From positions 806,001 through 870,000 of the forward strand of contig CAVWBA010000001.1 in NCBI GenBank assembly GCA_963753135.1: DNA of 64,000 bases. Direction: 5' to 3'. Of this stretch, positions 55,248-62,819 are shown in pieces (within the stretch, counting starts at the first letter, position 1; every line of letters starts with the position of its first letter). Under the pieces are notes generated by a model. It did no database searches, had not been told where the DNA came from, and saw only the letters and a program-made list of their open reading frames with translations. This DNA is from Roseiarcus sp963753135 (GTDB lineage Bacteria; Pseudomonadota; Alphaproteobacteria; Rhizobiales; Beijerinckiaceae). The translations under genes and the position numbers were made by a program.

Positions 55248-55315
55248 GCTTGTGCTCTAACGGTTCCCATTCGCGCGGCTTGACGCCAATTGCAGCGCGG
55301 CGTCCAACACAACCA

Positions 55316-55338
55316 GGGCCGGACTAGACGCCCGGCCC
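55316..55338 (-). terminator. hairpin between acpP and fabF
   Basis: GGGCCGG (55316-55322) pairs with CCGGCCC (55332-55338). There is no T run. It could be an attenuator that limits fabF relative to the very abundant acpP message. The loop shares the core CGGACTAGACGCCC with the hairpin at 6889-6915. Confidence 0.45.
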
Positions 55339-55399
55339 GCACTCAAGGAGAAAAAGTGTCTCGACGAAGGCTGGCCAGACCAGCTCACGCTTTGCACAC

Positions 55400-55642
55400 T
55401 TATTTTTTGGTCGACGCCTTTTCGAGATATTTAATCGCGTCGCCGACGGTTACAATGGTTTCGGCTTGGTCGTCGGGAATCTCGACCCCGAATTCTTCTT
55501 CGAACGCCATCACCAACTCAACGGTGTCGAGCGAGTCGGCGCCCAGATCGTCAATGAAATTGGCGCTGTCGACGACTTTGTCGGCCTCGACGCCGAGATG
55601 TTCTACGACGATCTTTTTTACGCGCTCTGCGACATCGCTCAT
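55400..55642 (-). CDS. acpP: acyl carrier protein
   Basis: ATG 55642 gives 80 residues starting MSDVAERVKKIVVEHLGVEADKV. The phosphopantetheine Ser is in GADSLDTVELVMAFEEEFG. The acidic helix II is complete. It carries all acyl intermediates of fatty-acid synthesis and lies between fabG and fabF. The upstream frame adds seven residues without a better start. Confidence 0.97.
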   Translation of the reverse strand: MSDVAERVKKIVVEHLGVEADKVVDSANFIDDLGADSLDTVELVMAFEEEFGVEIPDDQAETIVTVGDAIKYLEKASTKK

Positions 55643-55907
55643 GTCATCTTTTCCCTTATGCATCGGGCTTTGCCGCCCGACTTCTGATCAATTCCCCAAT
55701 CGACTCCACCGCGGGCAAGGCCCCTCATTCGGGCGTCCGCCCCGCCCCGATGCGGTGACAGGTTCGCTCGGGATCGCCGACGCCGACGCTCTGATGATGC
55801 GCCCCTCCCGCGCCCTGAGACGAACGCGGTCGATAGCATATCTTTCTGGGCAACGCGAGAGGGCGCAAATCCCGTCGCGCCGCAGTCTAGCGGGCGAGTC
55901 CGAGCCA

Positions 55908-56645
55908 TCAGATCATCGCCATTCCGCCGTTCACATGCAGCGTCTGCCCGGTGACGTAAGCCGCTTCGGAACTCGCTAAATACACGGCCGCCGCGCCAAT
56001 TTCCTTATCGGAACCGAAGCGCGCAGTTGGTATCGTGGCCATGATCGCGTCGCGCTGTTTCTCATCCAGCGCCCGAGTCATTGGGCTATCGATAAAGCCG
56101 GGCGCAATGCAATTGACGGTGATGCCCCGCGTCGCAACCTCGGCCGCCAGCGCCTTGGACATGCCGATCATGCCGGCTTTCGCGGCGGCGTAGTTTCCTT
56201 GCCCTGCATTGCCTTGGACGCCGACGACCGACGTTATGTTTATGATTCGGCCGAAGCGCCGTTTCAGCATGCCTTTCAGCACGGCGCGCGACAGCCGGAA
56301 GGCCGCGGTCAGATTGATCGCGAGGACTGTATCCCAGTCTGCGTCCTTCATGCGGATGAACAGACTGTCGCGAGTGACGCCGGCGTTGTTGACGAGAATG
56401 TCGATCGGCCCGAACGCGTTTTCGACGGCCGGGATCAGCGCTTCCGCCGCCGCAGGATCGGAGAGGTCGCAAGGCGCAACGTGGACCCGCGTCTCAAGTT
56501 CGGCGGCCAGCGTTTCCAGCGCGTCGCGCCGGGTGCCGCTGAGGGCGACCGAGGCTCCCTGCGCGTGCAGGGCGCGCGCGATCGCTTGCCCCAGTCCGCC
56601 CGACGCGCCGGTGACGAGCGCAATCCTCCCCGTCAGATCGAACAC
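55908..56645 (-). CDS. fabG: 3-oxoacyl-[ACP] reductase
   Basis: GTG 56645 (GGAGAGGGA upstream) gives the standard 245 residues, starting VFDLTGRIALVTGASGGLGQAIARAL. The catalytic Ser-Tyr-Lys of the SDR family lies in NITSVVGVQGNAGQGNYAAAKAG, and NNAG and the C-terminal VTGQTLHVNGGM are typical. It reduces 3-ketoacyl-ACP with NADPH. It lies 25 bases downstream of fabD. The 265 bases between fabG and acpP hold no gene. Confidence 0.96.
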   Translation of the reverse strand: MFDLTGRIALVTGASGGLGQAIARALHAQGASVALSGTRRDALETLAAELETRVHVAPCDLSDPAAAEALIPAVENAFGPIDILVNNAGVTRDSLFIRMKDADWDTVLAINLTAAFRLSRAVLKGMLKRRFGRIINITSVVGVQGNAGQGNYAAAKAGMIGMSKALAAEVATRGITVNCIAPGFIDSPMTRALDEKQRDAIMATIPTARFGSDKEIGAAAVYLASSEAAYVTGQTLHVNGGMAMI

Positions 56646-56670
56646 CAGCGTCGTCCCTCTCCTCGAATTC

Positions 56671-57633
56671 TCACGGGCGCGCCGAGGCGCGGAAGGCGGC
56701 GACGTCAGCGGGCGCGCCAACGCTGATCGTCGTCGCGCCCTCCACGATCCGCTTGATGAGGCCGGTCAAAACCTTGCCCGCGCCGAGTTCGACGAACCGG
56801 GTGACGCCGTGCGCGCTCATATAGGTCACGCTCTCACGCCAGCGAACAGTCGCGGTCACTTGGGCGACGAGACCGGACCGGATCGCCTCCGGGTCTGTGA
56901 CCGCCTTGGCTTCGACATTGGAGACGAGCGGCGGCTCGGGAAGGCGAATCGTGATATCTTTTAGCGCTTCTTTCATCGCCTCCGCCGCCGGCTGCATGAG
57001 CGCACAGTGAAACGGCGCAGACACAGACAGAAGCAGCGCCCGTTTCGCGCCGGCAAGCTTGGCGAGGTCCATTGCGCGAGCGACCGCCGAGGTCGTACCC
57101 GAAATGACGACTTGACCGGCTCCGTTGTCATTGGCGACCTGGCAGATCGCGCCGGTGAGATAAAGGTCGCTCGCCGCTTGCGTTGCGATCTTAACCACCG
57201 CCCCGAACTCGAGGCCGAGGATGGCCGCCATCGCGCCTTCGCCTATCGGGACAGCCTTCTGCATCGCTTCGCCACGCAGGCGCAACAGACGCGCCGCGTC
57301 TTCGAGAGTGAACGAACCGGCCGCGCAAAGCGCAGAATATTCGCCGAGCGAATGCCCGGCGACATATGCCGCCTCCGAGTATGGATTGAAGCCGGTCTCG
57401 GTCTCCAGAACCCTGAGCGCTGCAATACTTGTGGCCATGAGCGCCGGCTGGGCGTTGGCGGTCAGCGTGAGCTGAGCCTCGGGCCCCTCGAACATCAAAC
57501 GCGAAAGCTTCTGGTCCAGCGCGCCGTCGACCCTGCTGAAGATCTCGCGCGCGACGCGAAACTCCTCGGCCAGCGCTTTTCCCATGCCGACCGCCTGGGA
57601 GCCCTGACCCGGAAACACCAAGGCCGTCTTCAT
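56671..57633 (-). CDS. fabD: malonyl-CoA:ACP transacylase
   Basis: ATG 57633 gives 320 residues. FPGQGSQAVGMG opens it, and the active Ser95 is in GHSLGEYSAL, with the His-containing segment APFHCALMQPAAE. It loads malonyl onto ACP. It is the first gene of the fabD-fabG-acpP-fabF-mltG group. The longer upstream frame contains no family match. A TTGACA on the minus strand (57719-57714) is a likely -35. Confidence 0.96.
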   Translation of the reverse strand: MKTALVFPGQGSQAVGMGKALAEEFRVAREIFSRVDGALDQKLSRLMFEGPEAQLTLTANAQPALMATSIAALRVLETETGFNPYSEAAYVAGHSLGEYSALCAAGSFTLEDAARLLRLRGEAMQKAVPIGEGAMAAILGLEFGAVVKIATQAASDLYLTGAICQVANDNGAGQVVISGTTSAVARAMDLAKLAGAKRALLLSVSAPFHCALMQPAAEAMKEALKDITIRLPEPPLVSNVEAKAVTDPEAIRSGLVAQVTATVRWRESVTYMSAHGVTRFVELGAGKVLTGLIKRIVEGATTISVGAPADVAAFRASARP

Positions 57634-57749
57634 GAAATCGGTTTCCCCGACCGGATGCGAAAGGACGATTCGGCCGCCCCGGCGGCGGTGCACAGACACG
57701 GCGGCCGCGGGGCTGTCAAGCTTCGGCTTCGCCCAGACAGAAAAGTTGA

Positions 57750-58688
57750 TCAGGCTTGCTTGAACCCGTATCGGAATGGGTCCGTCGCGTCCTCCACCAG
57801 CTTGCTCTCGGCGCAGATGAAGGCGCGTCCGCTGATGCGCGGAAGAACGCCGCCGGTCGGACCCGGTTCGAAGCTGGCGTGAAAGCGGCTGCCGATGATG
57901 CTTTCTTGCACCCAGACTTCGCCGGGCCGCAACTTTCCATCGGCGTGGAGGCAAGCAAGTTTGGCGCTGGTTCCGGTCCCACACGGCGACCGGTCGTAGG
58001 CCCCCCCAGGGCAGAGGACGAAATTGCGGCTGTTTGCGTCGATCGATCGCGCCGGGGCGAAGAACTCGACGTGGTCGATCAGGGCGCCGTCCCTGCCGCG
58101 GACGCCCTGGGTTTGAAGCGCGTCGCGTATCGCGGTCGCGGCTTGCGTCAACGGGCCCACGTTCTCGAGCACGAGATCGCAAGGCGGCGGGGTCGAGGTC
58201 AGGAAGAACCAATTGCCGCCCCAGGCGACGTCCCCGCGCACGACGCCGAGACCCGGCGCCTCAACCTCGACCGCCTCGGCGAAACGGTAGCTCTCGACAT
58301 TCTCGACCGTCGCGGTGCAGTCGTCGAGAAGCTCCACCCCGACCACGCCGACTGGAGTCTCGAAGCGATGGCGCCCGGGCTTGAGCCGGCCCATATGCGC
58401 AAGCGTCACGGCGAGGCCGATCGTGCCGTGGCCGCACATGCCGATATATCCGACATTGTTGAAGAAGATGACGCCCGCCGCGCATGAGGAATCGTGCGGC
58501 TCGCACAGGAGCGCCCCAACGATCGCGTCGTGGCCGTGCGGCTCGTTGACGGCGAAGCGGCGGAGCTGATCGAACTCGCGGGCGAAGCGTGCGCGGCGCT
58601 CAGCAAGCGGACCATCGCCTAGCGGCGGGCCGCCGTCGACGATGACGCGCGTGGGCTCGCCCTCAGTATGGGAATCGATGACCCGCAC
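57750..58688 (-). CDS. 4-hydroxyproline 2-epimerase (proline racemase family)
   Basis: GTG 58688 begins VRVIDSHTEGEPTRV, the family start; ATG 58724 would overlap the preceding gene by 31 bases. Both catalytic Cys are present (GMCGHGTIG and SPCGTGTSAKLACL), which separates epimerases from trans-3-hydroxyproline dehydratases (Thr/Ser there). It converts trans-4-hydroxy-L-proline to cis-4-hydroxy-D-proline. The gene after it in the operon is the DHDPS-family enzyme. No D-hydroxyproline dehydrogenase is nearby. Confidence 0.9.
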   Translation of the reverse strand: MRVIDSHTEGEPTRVIVDGGPPLGDGPLAERRARFAREFDQLRRFAVNEPHGHDAIVGALLCEPHDSSCAAGVIFFNNVGYIGMCGHGTIGLAVTLAHMGRLKPGRHRFETPVGVVGVELLDDCTATVENVESYRFAEAVEVEAPGLGVVRGDVAWGGNWFFLTSTPPPCDLVLENVGPLTQAATAIRDALQTQGVRGRDGALIDHVEFFAPARSIDANSRNFVLCPGGAYDRSPCGTGTSAKLACLHADGKLRPGEVWVQESIIGSRFHASFEPGPTGGVLPRISGRAFICAESKLVEDATDPFRYGFKQA

Positions 58689-58693
58689 GGGGC

Positions 58694-59635
58694 TCAGTCC
58701 TTCGCGCCGGGCCAGGAGGCCCACCAGGCACGGAACGTCGTGAACCGCCGCTTCGCCATGCCCTCCTGCGAGGGGCTCAGTGCGTCGAAGTCATTCAAGT
58801 GACACGCATATTCGTCGTGTCCGACTAGCGTCATCAGGCGCTTGAAATAGAGCACGAGGTCGACGCCCTCGTCGAAAACCGAGAGCGGCTCGAGCGCGCT
58901 CTCAAGCTCCAGCGCAAGGCGGCGCGCTTGCGCGTCGCCCTTGGCGGCGCGCTCACAAAGCTCGACCAGACGCAGCACTTCGTGCGGCAGCACGTTGCCG
59001 ATGCCGGTGATGGCGCCGCAGGCGCCGCAATTGACAAAGCCGTGGAACACCTGGGTGTCGACCCCGACCATGAGCGCGACGTCGTCCGAACGCCCTGCAA
59101 TGTGCTCCGCGGCATAGCTCAGCGATTCCGCGCCGCCAAACTCCTTGAAGCCGACCAGATGGGGAAACTCTTTGCGCAGTTCGAAGAACAGATCGGCTCG
59201 CGTCTGGAAGCCGTAATACGGGCTGTTATAGATGACCGAAGGCAAGTCGACCGCCGCCGTGAGCACGCGAGCGAAATGGCCGCGCTGGGCCGCCGTGGAC
59301 GAACCGCGCGAAAGAACGCGCGGGATGATCATGAGGCCGCGCGCGCCCTTTTCCTTCGCGTGACGCGCGAGCGCGGCGGCTTGCTCAGTGTTTTGCGCGC
59401 CTGTACCGACGATGACCGGCAGGCCGGCCTTCGTCAAACGCTCCACGCCCTCCATTCGCTGTTCGATCGTAAGCAGCGGCCAGTCGCCCATCGAGCCGCA
59501 ATAGACGAGCCCCGACATTCCGGCGCCGATGAGATACGTTCCCATCTTCACGAGGGCGTCGAAGTCGGGCCGCCGGTCGGGTCCGCAGGGCGTCATGAGC
59601 GCCGGGATCGTTCCGGAAAAGACTTGCGACGACAT
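58694..59635 (-). CDS. dihydrodipicolinate synthase family protein (probable hydroxyproline-pathway deaminase)
   Basis: ATG 59635 gives 313 residues starting MSSQVFSGTIPALMTPCGPDRRPDF. The DHDPS fold has YCGSMGDWPLLTIEQRMEGVERL, the Tyr segment SVIYNSPYYGFQTRADLFFEL and the Schiff-base Lys in HLVGFKEFGGAESL. Members act as pyrroline-4-hydroxy-2-carboxylate deaminase in hydroxyproline catabolism. It lies five bases before the epimerase, with a divergent PAS-AraC regulator gene upstream. Confidence 0.88.
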   Translation of the reverse strand: MSSQVFSGTIPALMTPCGPDRRPDFDALVKMGTYLIGAGMSGLVYCGSMGDWPLLTIEQRMEGVERLTKAGLPVIVGTGAQNTEQAAALARHAKEKGARGLMIIPRVLSRGSSTAAQRGHFARVLTAAVDLPSVIYNSPYYGFQTRADLFFELRKEFPHLVGFKEFGGAESLSYAAEHIAGRSDDVALMVGVDTQVFHGFVNCGACGAITGIGNVLPHEVLRLVELCERAAKGDAQARRLALELESALEPLSVFDEGVDLVLYFKRLMTLVGHDEYACHLNDFDALSPSQEGMAKRRFTTFRAWWASWPGAKD

Positions 59636-59737
59636 CTTGGGGCTCCCTAAAGTCGGGGTTTCGCTTGTTCCGACATTCGCACATCTTGGGCTCCCGTTCT
59701 TGATGAAAACGCAGGCTAGGAATTGAAAACCAGCACA

Positions 59738-60529
59738 ATGGCGCCGCGCGCCGCCAACGAGCGGGATCCGGCTGCGGCGCTCGCGGCGGTTCTTGGACGG
59801 CCCTTTCCGGGAATCGAGCTCTTCGACCGCGTCGCCGACACCGTCTTCTTCATCAAGGACCACGAGGCGCGCTATGTCGCGGTCAACGAAACGCTCGCCC
59901 ATCGCTGCAAGCTTGGCGACAAGCGGGCGCTGATCGGCCGCAAGGCGAGCGATGTCTTCGCTGCGCCCCTCGGGGAGCGGTACGAAGCACAGGATCTCAA
60001 GGTCATCGCCGAAGGGCTCTCAATCCGCGGCCGGATGGAGCTCCATCTCTATCCGGATGGCGGCGAGGGCTGGTGCCTCACCTGGAAGGAGCCGCTGGTC
60101 GACGCAAGCGGAACCATTCGCGGCCTCGCCGGCATTTCGCGTGATGCGCCGGCGCTCTCGGGATCGGCGCCTGTTTCGGCGGCGCTTTCAGCGACGCTCG
60201 CCTATATCGACGACCATCTCGACCAGCCCTTGCGCATTCCCGAGCTCGCGGCGCGAGCTGGCATCTCCCCATTTCAGTTTGATCAAAGAATCCGGGCTCT
60301 GTGCGGCCTCTCCGCCGGGCAATATCTGTCGCGGCTCCGCATCGACCGGGCCTGCGATCGCCTGAGGCATACTGGCGCCCCTTTGAGCGAGTTGGCGCTT
60401 GAATGCGGCTATGCTGACCAGGCGGCGTTCACCCGCCAATTCCATAAATCGGTCGGTCTCACACCCGGCGCGTATCGGGTGGCGACAGCCCGCGGCCGCA
60501 AGCGGGCGCTCATCGAGGCGCGGGCCTGA
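59738..60529 (+). CDS. AraC-family regulator with N-terminal PAS domain
   Basis: ATG 59738 gives 263 residues; a TTG at 59723 has a closer AGGA but is less likely. Residues 25-140 are a PAS fold (ELFDRVADTVFFIKDHEARYVAVNETLAHRC, ELHLYPDGGEGWCLTWKEPLVDASGTIRGLAGISRD). Residues 160-255 are the AraC HTH (IPELAARAGISPFQFDQRIRALCGLSAGQYLSRLRIDRACDRL, then ELALECGYADQAAFTRQFHKSVGLTPGAYR). It is divergent from the hydroxyproline pair and probably senses a pathway intermediate. Confidence 0.9.
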   Translation: MAPRAANERDPAAALAAVLGRPFPGIELFDRVADTVFFIKDHEARYVAVNETLAHRCKLGDKRALIGRKASDVFAAPLGERYEAQDLKVIAEGLSIRGRMELHLYPDGGEGWCLTWKEPLVDASGTIRGLAGISRDAPALSGSAPVSAALSATLAYIDDHLDQPLRIPELAARAGISPFQFDQRIRALCGLSAGQYLSRLRIDRACDRLRHTGAPLSELALECGYADQAAFTRQFHKSVGLTPGAYRVATARGRKRALIEARA

Positions 60530-60680
60530 CCAGCCATTCCCGTTAGCGCGCCTCGGTTTCGCCTAAACGCATGACGTGCACGGTCATTTGGACGACACGC
60601 AACCCCCTTCTATTCGCCCTGCTGACGGATCTTGCACTCGCTAGTCGCGCGGATTCGTTGTTCGAGTGGGGAGACAACTT

Positions 60681-61223
60681 ATGACACTCGCCAAATCAAT
60701 CGCTGCTTTGATGATCGCAGGTTTGCCGCTCGGCGCGGTGCTTGCGCCTGCCAGCGCCAAAGTCTTCGACTGGTCGCTGACAGGAACCCTTCTCCAGACC
60801 TCGGCGGGATCCCGTTCCCGGGCAAGCGGGACGATCGATGCATCGCCAACCGGAAGCACGGGCGTCTGGGCGATCGACACGATAACGGGAGTCGTCAACG
60901 GCAGCGAGATAACGGGCACGAGCACGTTTCAGGGCGCTGACAACCTGCTGTTCACGAACGGGTTCGCGTTTACCAGCACTCTCGGCATCTCGTTTGAGAC
61001 CGCTGCGGGGCAAAGCGTCAATATCTTCAGCTTCGACGGGCAGATGACGCCGCCGACCGGCAACGCCTATGGCGAGTTGACATCGAACCCCGGCGCGTTT
61101 GGCGTCGGGCATTTCACCCTGACTGCGGCTCCGGAAGCCTCGACTTGGGCGATGATGTTGATCGGCTTCGCCGGACTCGGCATTTCCAGTTATGGCGCCT
61201 CGCGAAAGCGCGGTGTAGCGTAA
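60681..61223 (+). CDS. secreted protein with PEPxxWA-CTERM-like tail (variant PEAS)
   Basis: ATG 60681 follows GGGGAGA. A signal peptide (SIAALMIAGLPLGAVLAPASA) leads to a small beta-rich body (DWSLTGTLLQTSAGSRSRASGTIDAS, WAIDTITGVVNGSEITGTSTFQG). The tail reads APEASTWAMMLIGFAGLGISSYGASRKR, in which the third residue of PEP is Ala. It is 180 residues long, far smaller than the other two tagged proteins. Function is unknown; export and envelope location are inferred. Confidence 0.82.
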   Translation: MTLAKSIAALMIAGLPLGAVLAPASAKVFDWSLTGTLLQTSAGSRSRASGTIDASPTGSTGVWAIDTITGVVNGSEITGTSTFQGADNLLFTNGFAFTSTLGISFETAAGQSVNIFSFDGQMTPPTGNAYGELTSNPGAFGVGHFTLTAAPEASTWAMMLIGFAGLGISSYGASRKRGVA

Positions 61224-61257
61224 CGCCGCGAGCCCTATCTGCGTGAATACCTAGGGG

Positions 61258-61291
61258 CCCCGCCCAGGAGGGAGGGGAGCACTGGGCGGGG
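61258..61291. terminator. strong hairpin between convergent genes
   Basis: CCCCGCCCAG (61258-61267) pairs with CTGGGCGGGG (61282-61291), 10 perfect pairs with a 14-base purine-rich loop. It lies 35 bases past the PEPxxWA gene stop. No T run follows. Confidence 0.65.
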
Positions 61292-61364
61292 CGTTCGCGC
61301 GGAGCTGGAGGACCCCACGCTTCACCAAATCTTGCAACGCCCAGTGACGACATAATGACGCAAA

Positions 61365-61387
61365 AAGGGCGGCCAGAGGCCGCCCTT
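61365..61387 (-). terminator. rho-independent terminator of csbD
   Basis: AAGGGCGGCC (61365-61374) and GGCCGCCCTT (61378-61387) form a 10-bp stem with loop AGA. On the minus strand it is followed by TTTTT (complement of 61362-61366), a classic terminator 21 bases past the csbD stop. Confidence 0.85.
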
Positions 61388-61408
61388 CCTGCACCAAGGA
61401 CTGCCAGA

Positions 61409-61591
61409 TCACCTGTCGTTGGCGTGCTTGACCGCATCTTTAGCATCGCCGAGCGCTTGACGGGCCTCGCCCTTAGCCTTGTCCATCTTTCCTTCGGCCT
61501 GCATGCCCTTATCGTCCATCATCTTGCCGGCGGCGTCTTTCACGGCGCCTTTGGCCTTGTCGGCCGCGCCTTTGACGTGTTCCTTGTCCAT
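61409..61591 (-). CDS. CsbD-family stress protein
   Basis: The protein has 60 residues. MDKEHVKGAADKAKGAVKDAAGKM and GMQAEGKMDKAKGEARQALGDAKDAVKHA are the CsbD repeat, rich in Lys, Ala and Glu, with no membrane span. The family is induced by general stress and its function is unknown. It starts at ATG 61591 and is convergent with the PEPxxWA gene. Confidence 0.9.
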   Translation of the reverse strand: MDKEHVKGAADKAKGAVKDAAGKMMDDKGMQAEGKMDKAKGEARQALGDAKDAVKHANDR

Positions 61592-61788
61592 GATCGCCTC
61601 CTTTGAGAGCCGCCAGACAAACGCAGGCGGGCTCCATAGGTTCCAGCGGTCTGCCTGGGGGTTCTAATTGGCGATCGTCCAAACGGTCGCGCGCTTACAG
61701 AATCCCCATCTCTCTGCGCTGGAACGATGATAGGGGTGCCGCTCGGCCCGCTACGATTCGCCAGGGCGGGCGGCTGCGCGAGGAACGG

Positions 61789-62205
61789 ATGACAGCGGCG
61801 CCGGGAAAATCTTGCGGGTCCTGCACAATGTGCTGCTCAGCGCTGGAGATCGACTATTTTAAGAAGCCGGCTGGGCCGAAGTGCGTCAATTGCCGCTTGG
61901 GCGGCGGCTGCGCGATCTATGCCGAGCGACCGGAGGTCTGCCGCGACTTCGAGTGCGAGTGGCTGACGCTTCGCGATCTGTCGCGTCAATTGCGCCCCGA
62001 CCTTGTCGGAACAATCCTGATGGAGGACGCGGACAGCGACGAATACCGCGCCGTTTGCGCCCCGGAGAAGCCGATGGCCTGGCGCCATCCGCTCGTCTTC
62101 GCGCATCTCGTCGCCAAGGCCAAGTCGGGGCGGATCGTCGTGGCGAAGGCGGGGCTCACGTCGTGGCGGATCTTCGCTTCGGGCGAATGGGGACCGACGG
62201 TCTGA
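61789..62205 (+). CDS. cysteine-cluster protein (YkgJ-like)
   Basis: ATG 61789 follows GAGGAACG and gives 138 residues. The N terminus contains CGSCTMCCSALEIDYF, then CVNCRLGGGCAIYAERPEVCRDFECEWL, a Cys cluster suited to binding Zn or Fe-S. The rest (LDVGTILMEDADSDEYRAVCAP-like segment) has no named motif. It resembles small zinc/iron-chelating domain proteins of the YkgJ type; the family call is moderate. It is on the same strand as, but 195 bases ahead of, glnB. Confidence 0.7.
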   Translation: MTAAPGKSCGSCTMCCSALEIDYFKKPAGPKCVNCRLGGGCAIYAERPEVCRDFECEWLTLRDLSRQLRPDLVGTILMEDADSDEYRAVCAPEKPMAWRHPLVFAHLVAKAKSGRIVVAKAGLTSWRIFASGEWGPTV

Positions 62206-62281
62206 CCGATTAAGCGCCAGAATGCTTATTCAAGAGGCGCCGCAGCGCTTGGTTCGCCTGCCGTGACGGTTGGGCGAGCGC

Positions 62282-62350
62282 TGGTGGCGCGATCGATTGT
62301 CCGATGCTATTGACCCTCCCGGCCGCGCTAACCCCATCGCGCCGCCACCA
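62282..62350 (+). promoter_or_regulatory. inverted repeat in the glnB leader
   Basis: TGGTGGCGCGAT (62282-62293) is complementary to ATCGCGCCGCCACCA (62336-62350) with a 3-base bulge. The loop of 42 bases contains TATTGACCC, a possible -35 region. The stem ends 50 bases before the glnB ATG. Its role (promoter, binding site or RNA attenuator) is open. Confidence 0.35.
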
Positions 62351-62400
62351 GGGGCGTTGGATCGGCGCTGCCGACCGCGGGGAGAAGGAGTTTGGCCGAA

Positions 62401-62739
62401 ATGAAGAAGATCGAGGCGATCATCAAGCCGTTCAAACTCGACGAGGTGAAGGAGGCGCTGCAGGAGGCCGGAATCCAGGGCATCACCGTCCTCGAAGCGA
62501 AAGGCTTCGGCCGGCAAAAGGGACATACCGAGCTTTACCGGGGGGCCGAGTACGTCGTCGACTTTCTCCCCAAAGTGAAGATCGAAGTCGTTGTGTCGGA
62601 CGAAAATCTCCGTCCGGCGATCGAGGCGATCCGCGCCGCGGCGCAAACCGGCCGCATCGGCGATGGCAAGATATTTGTATCTCACATTGAGGAGGCCATC
62701 CGAATCCGCACCGGGGAGACTGGCGCGGACGCGGTCTAA
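62401..62739 (+). CDS. glnB: nitrogen regulatory protein P-II
   Basis: ATG 62401 gives the standard 112 residues, starting MKKIEAIIKPFKLDEVKEAL. The T loop carries Tyr51 (TELYRGAEYVVDFLP), the uridylylation site, and the B loop reads TGRIGDGKIFV. GlnB senses 2-oxoglutarate and ATP/ADP and controls NtrB, glutamine synthetase adenylylation and AmtB. It lies directly upstream of glnA, the usual pair. Confidence 0.97.
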   Translation: MKKIEAIIKPFKLDEVKEALQEAGIQGITVLEAKGFGRQKGHTELYRGAEYVVDFLPKVKIEVVVSDENLRPAIEAIRAAAQTGRIGDGKIFVSHIEEAIRIRTGETGADAV

Positions 62740-62819
62740 AGGCGTTTCGGGCTGACGAGGGCGCCCAGCCATCCCGTGGGCGGGCAAAGCAGAAGTTCAT
62801 CATTGAGGAAGGGCAAAGC

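Noticed and set aside
62285..62300. Possible sigma-54 site before glnB
   Set aside because: TGGC and the -12 element are one base off the required spacing and the GC is missing.
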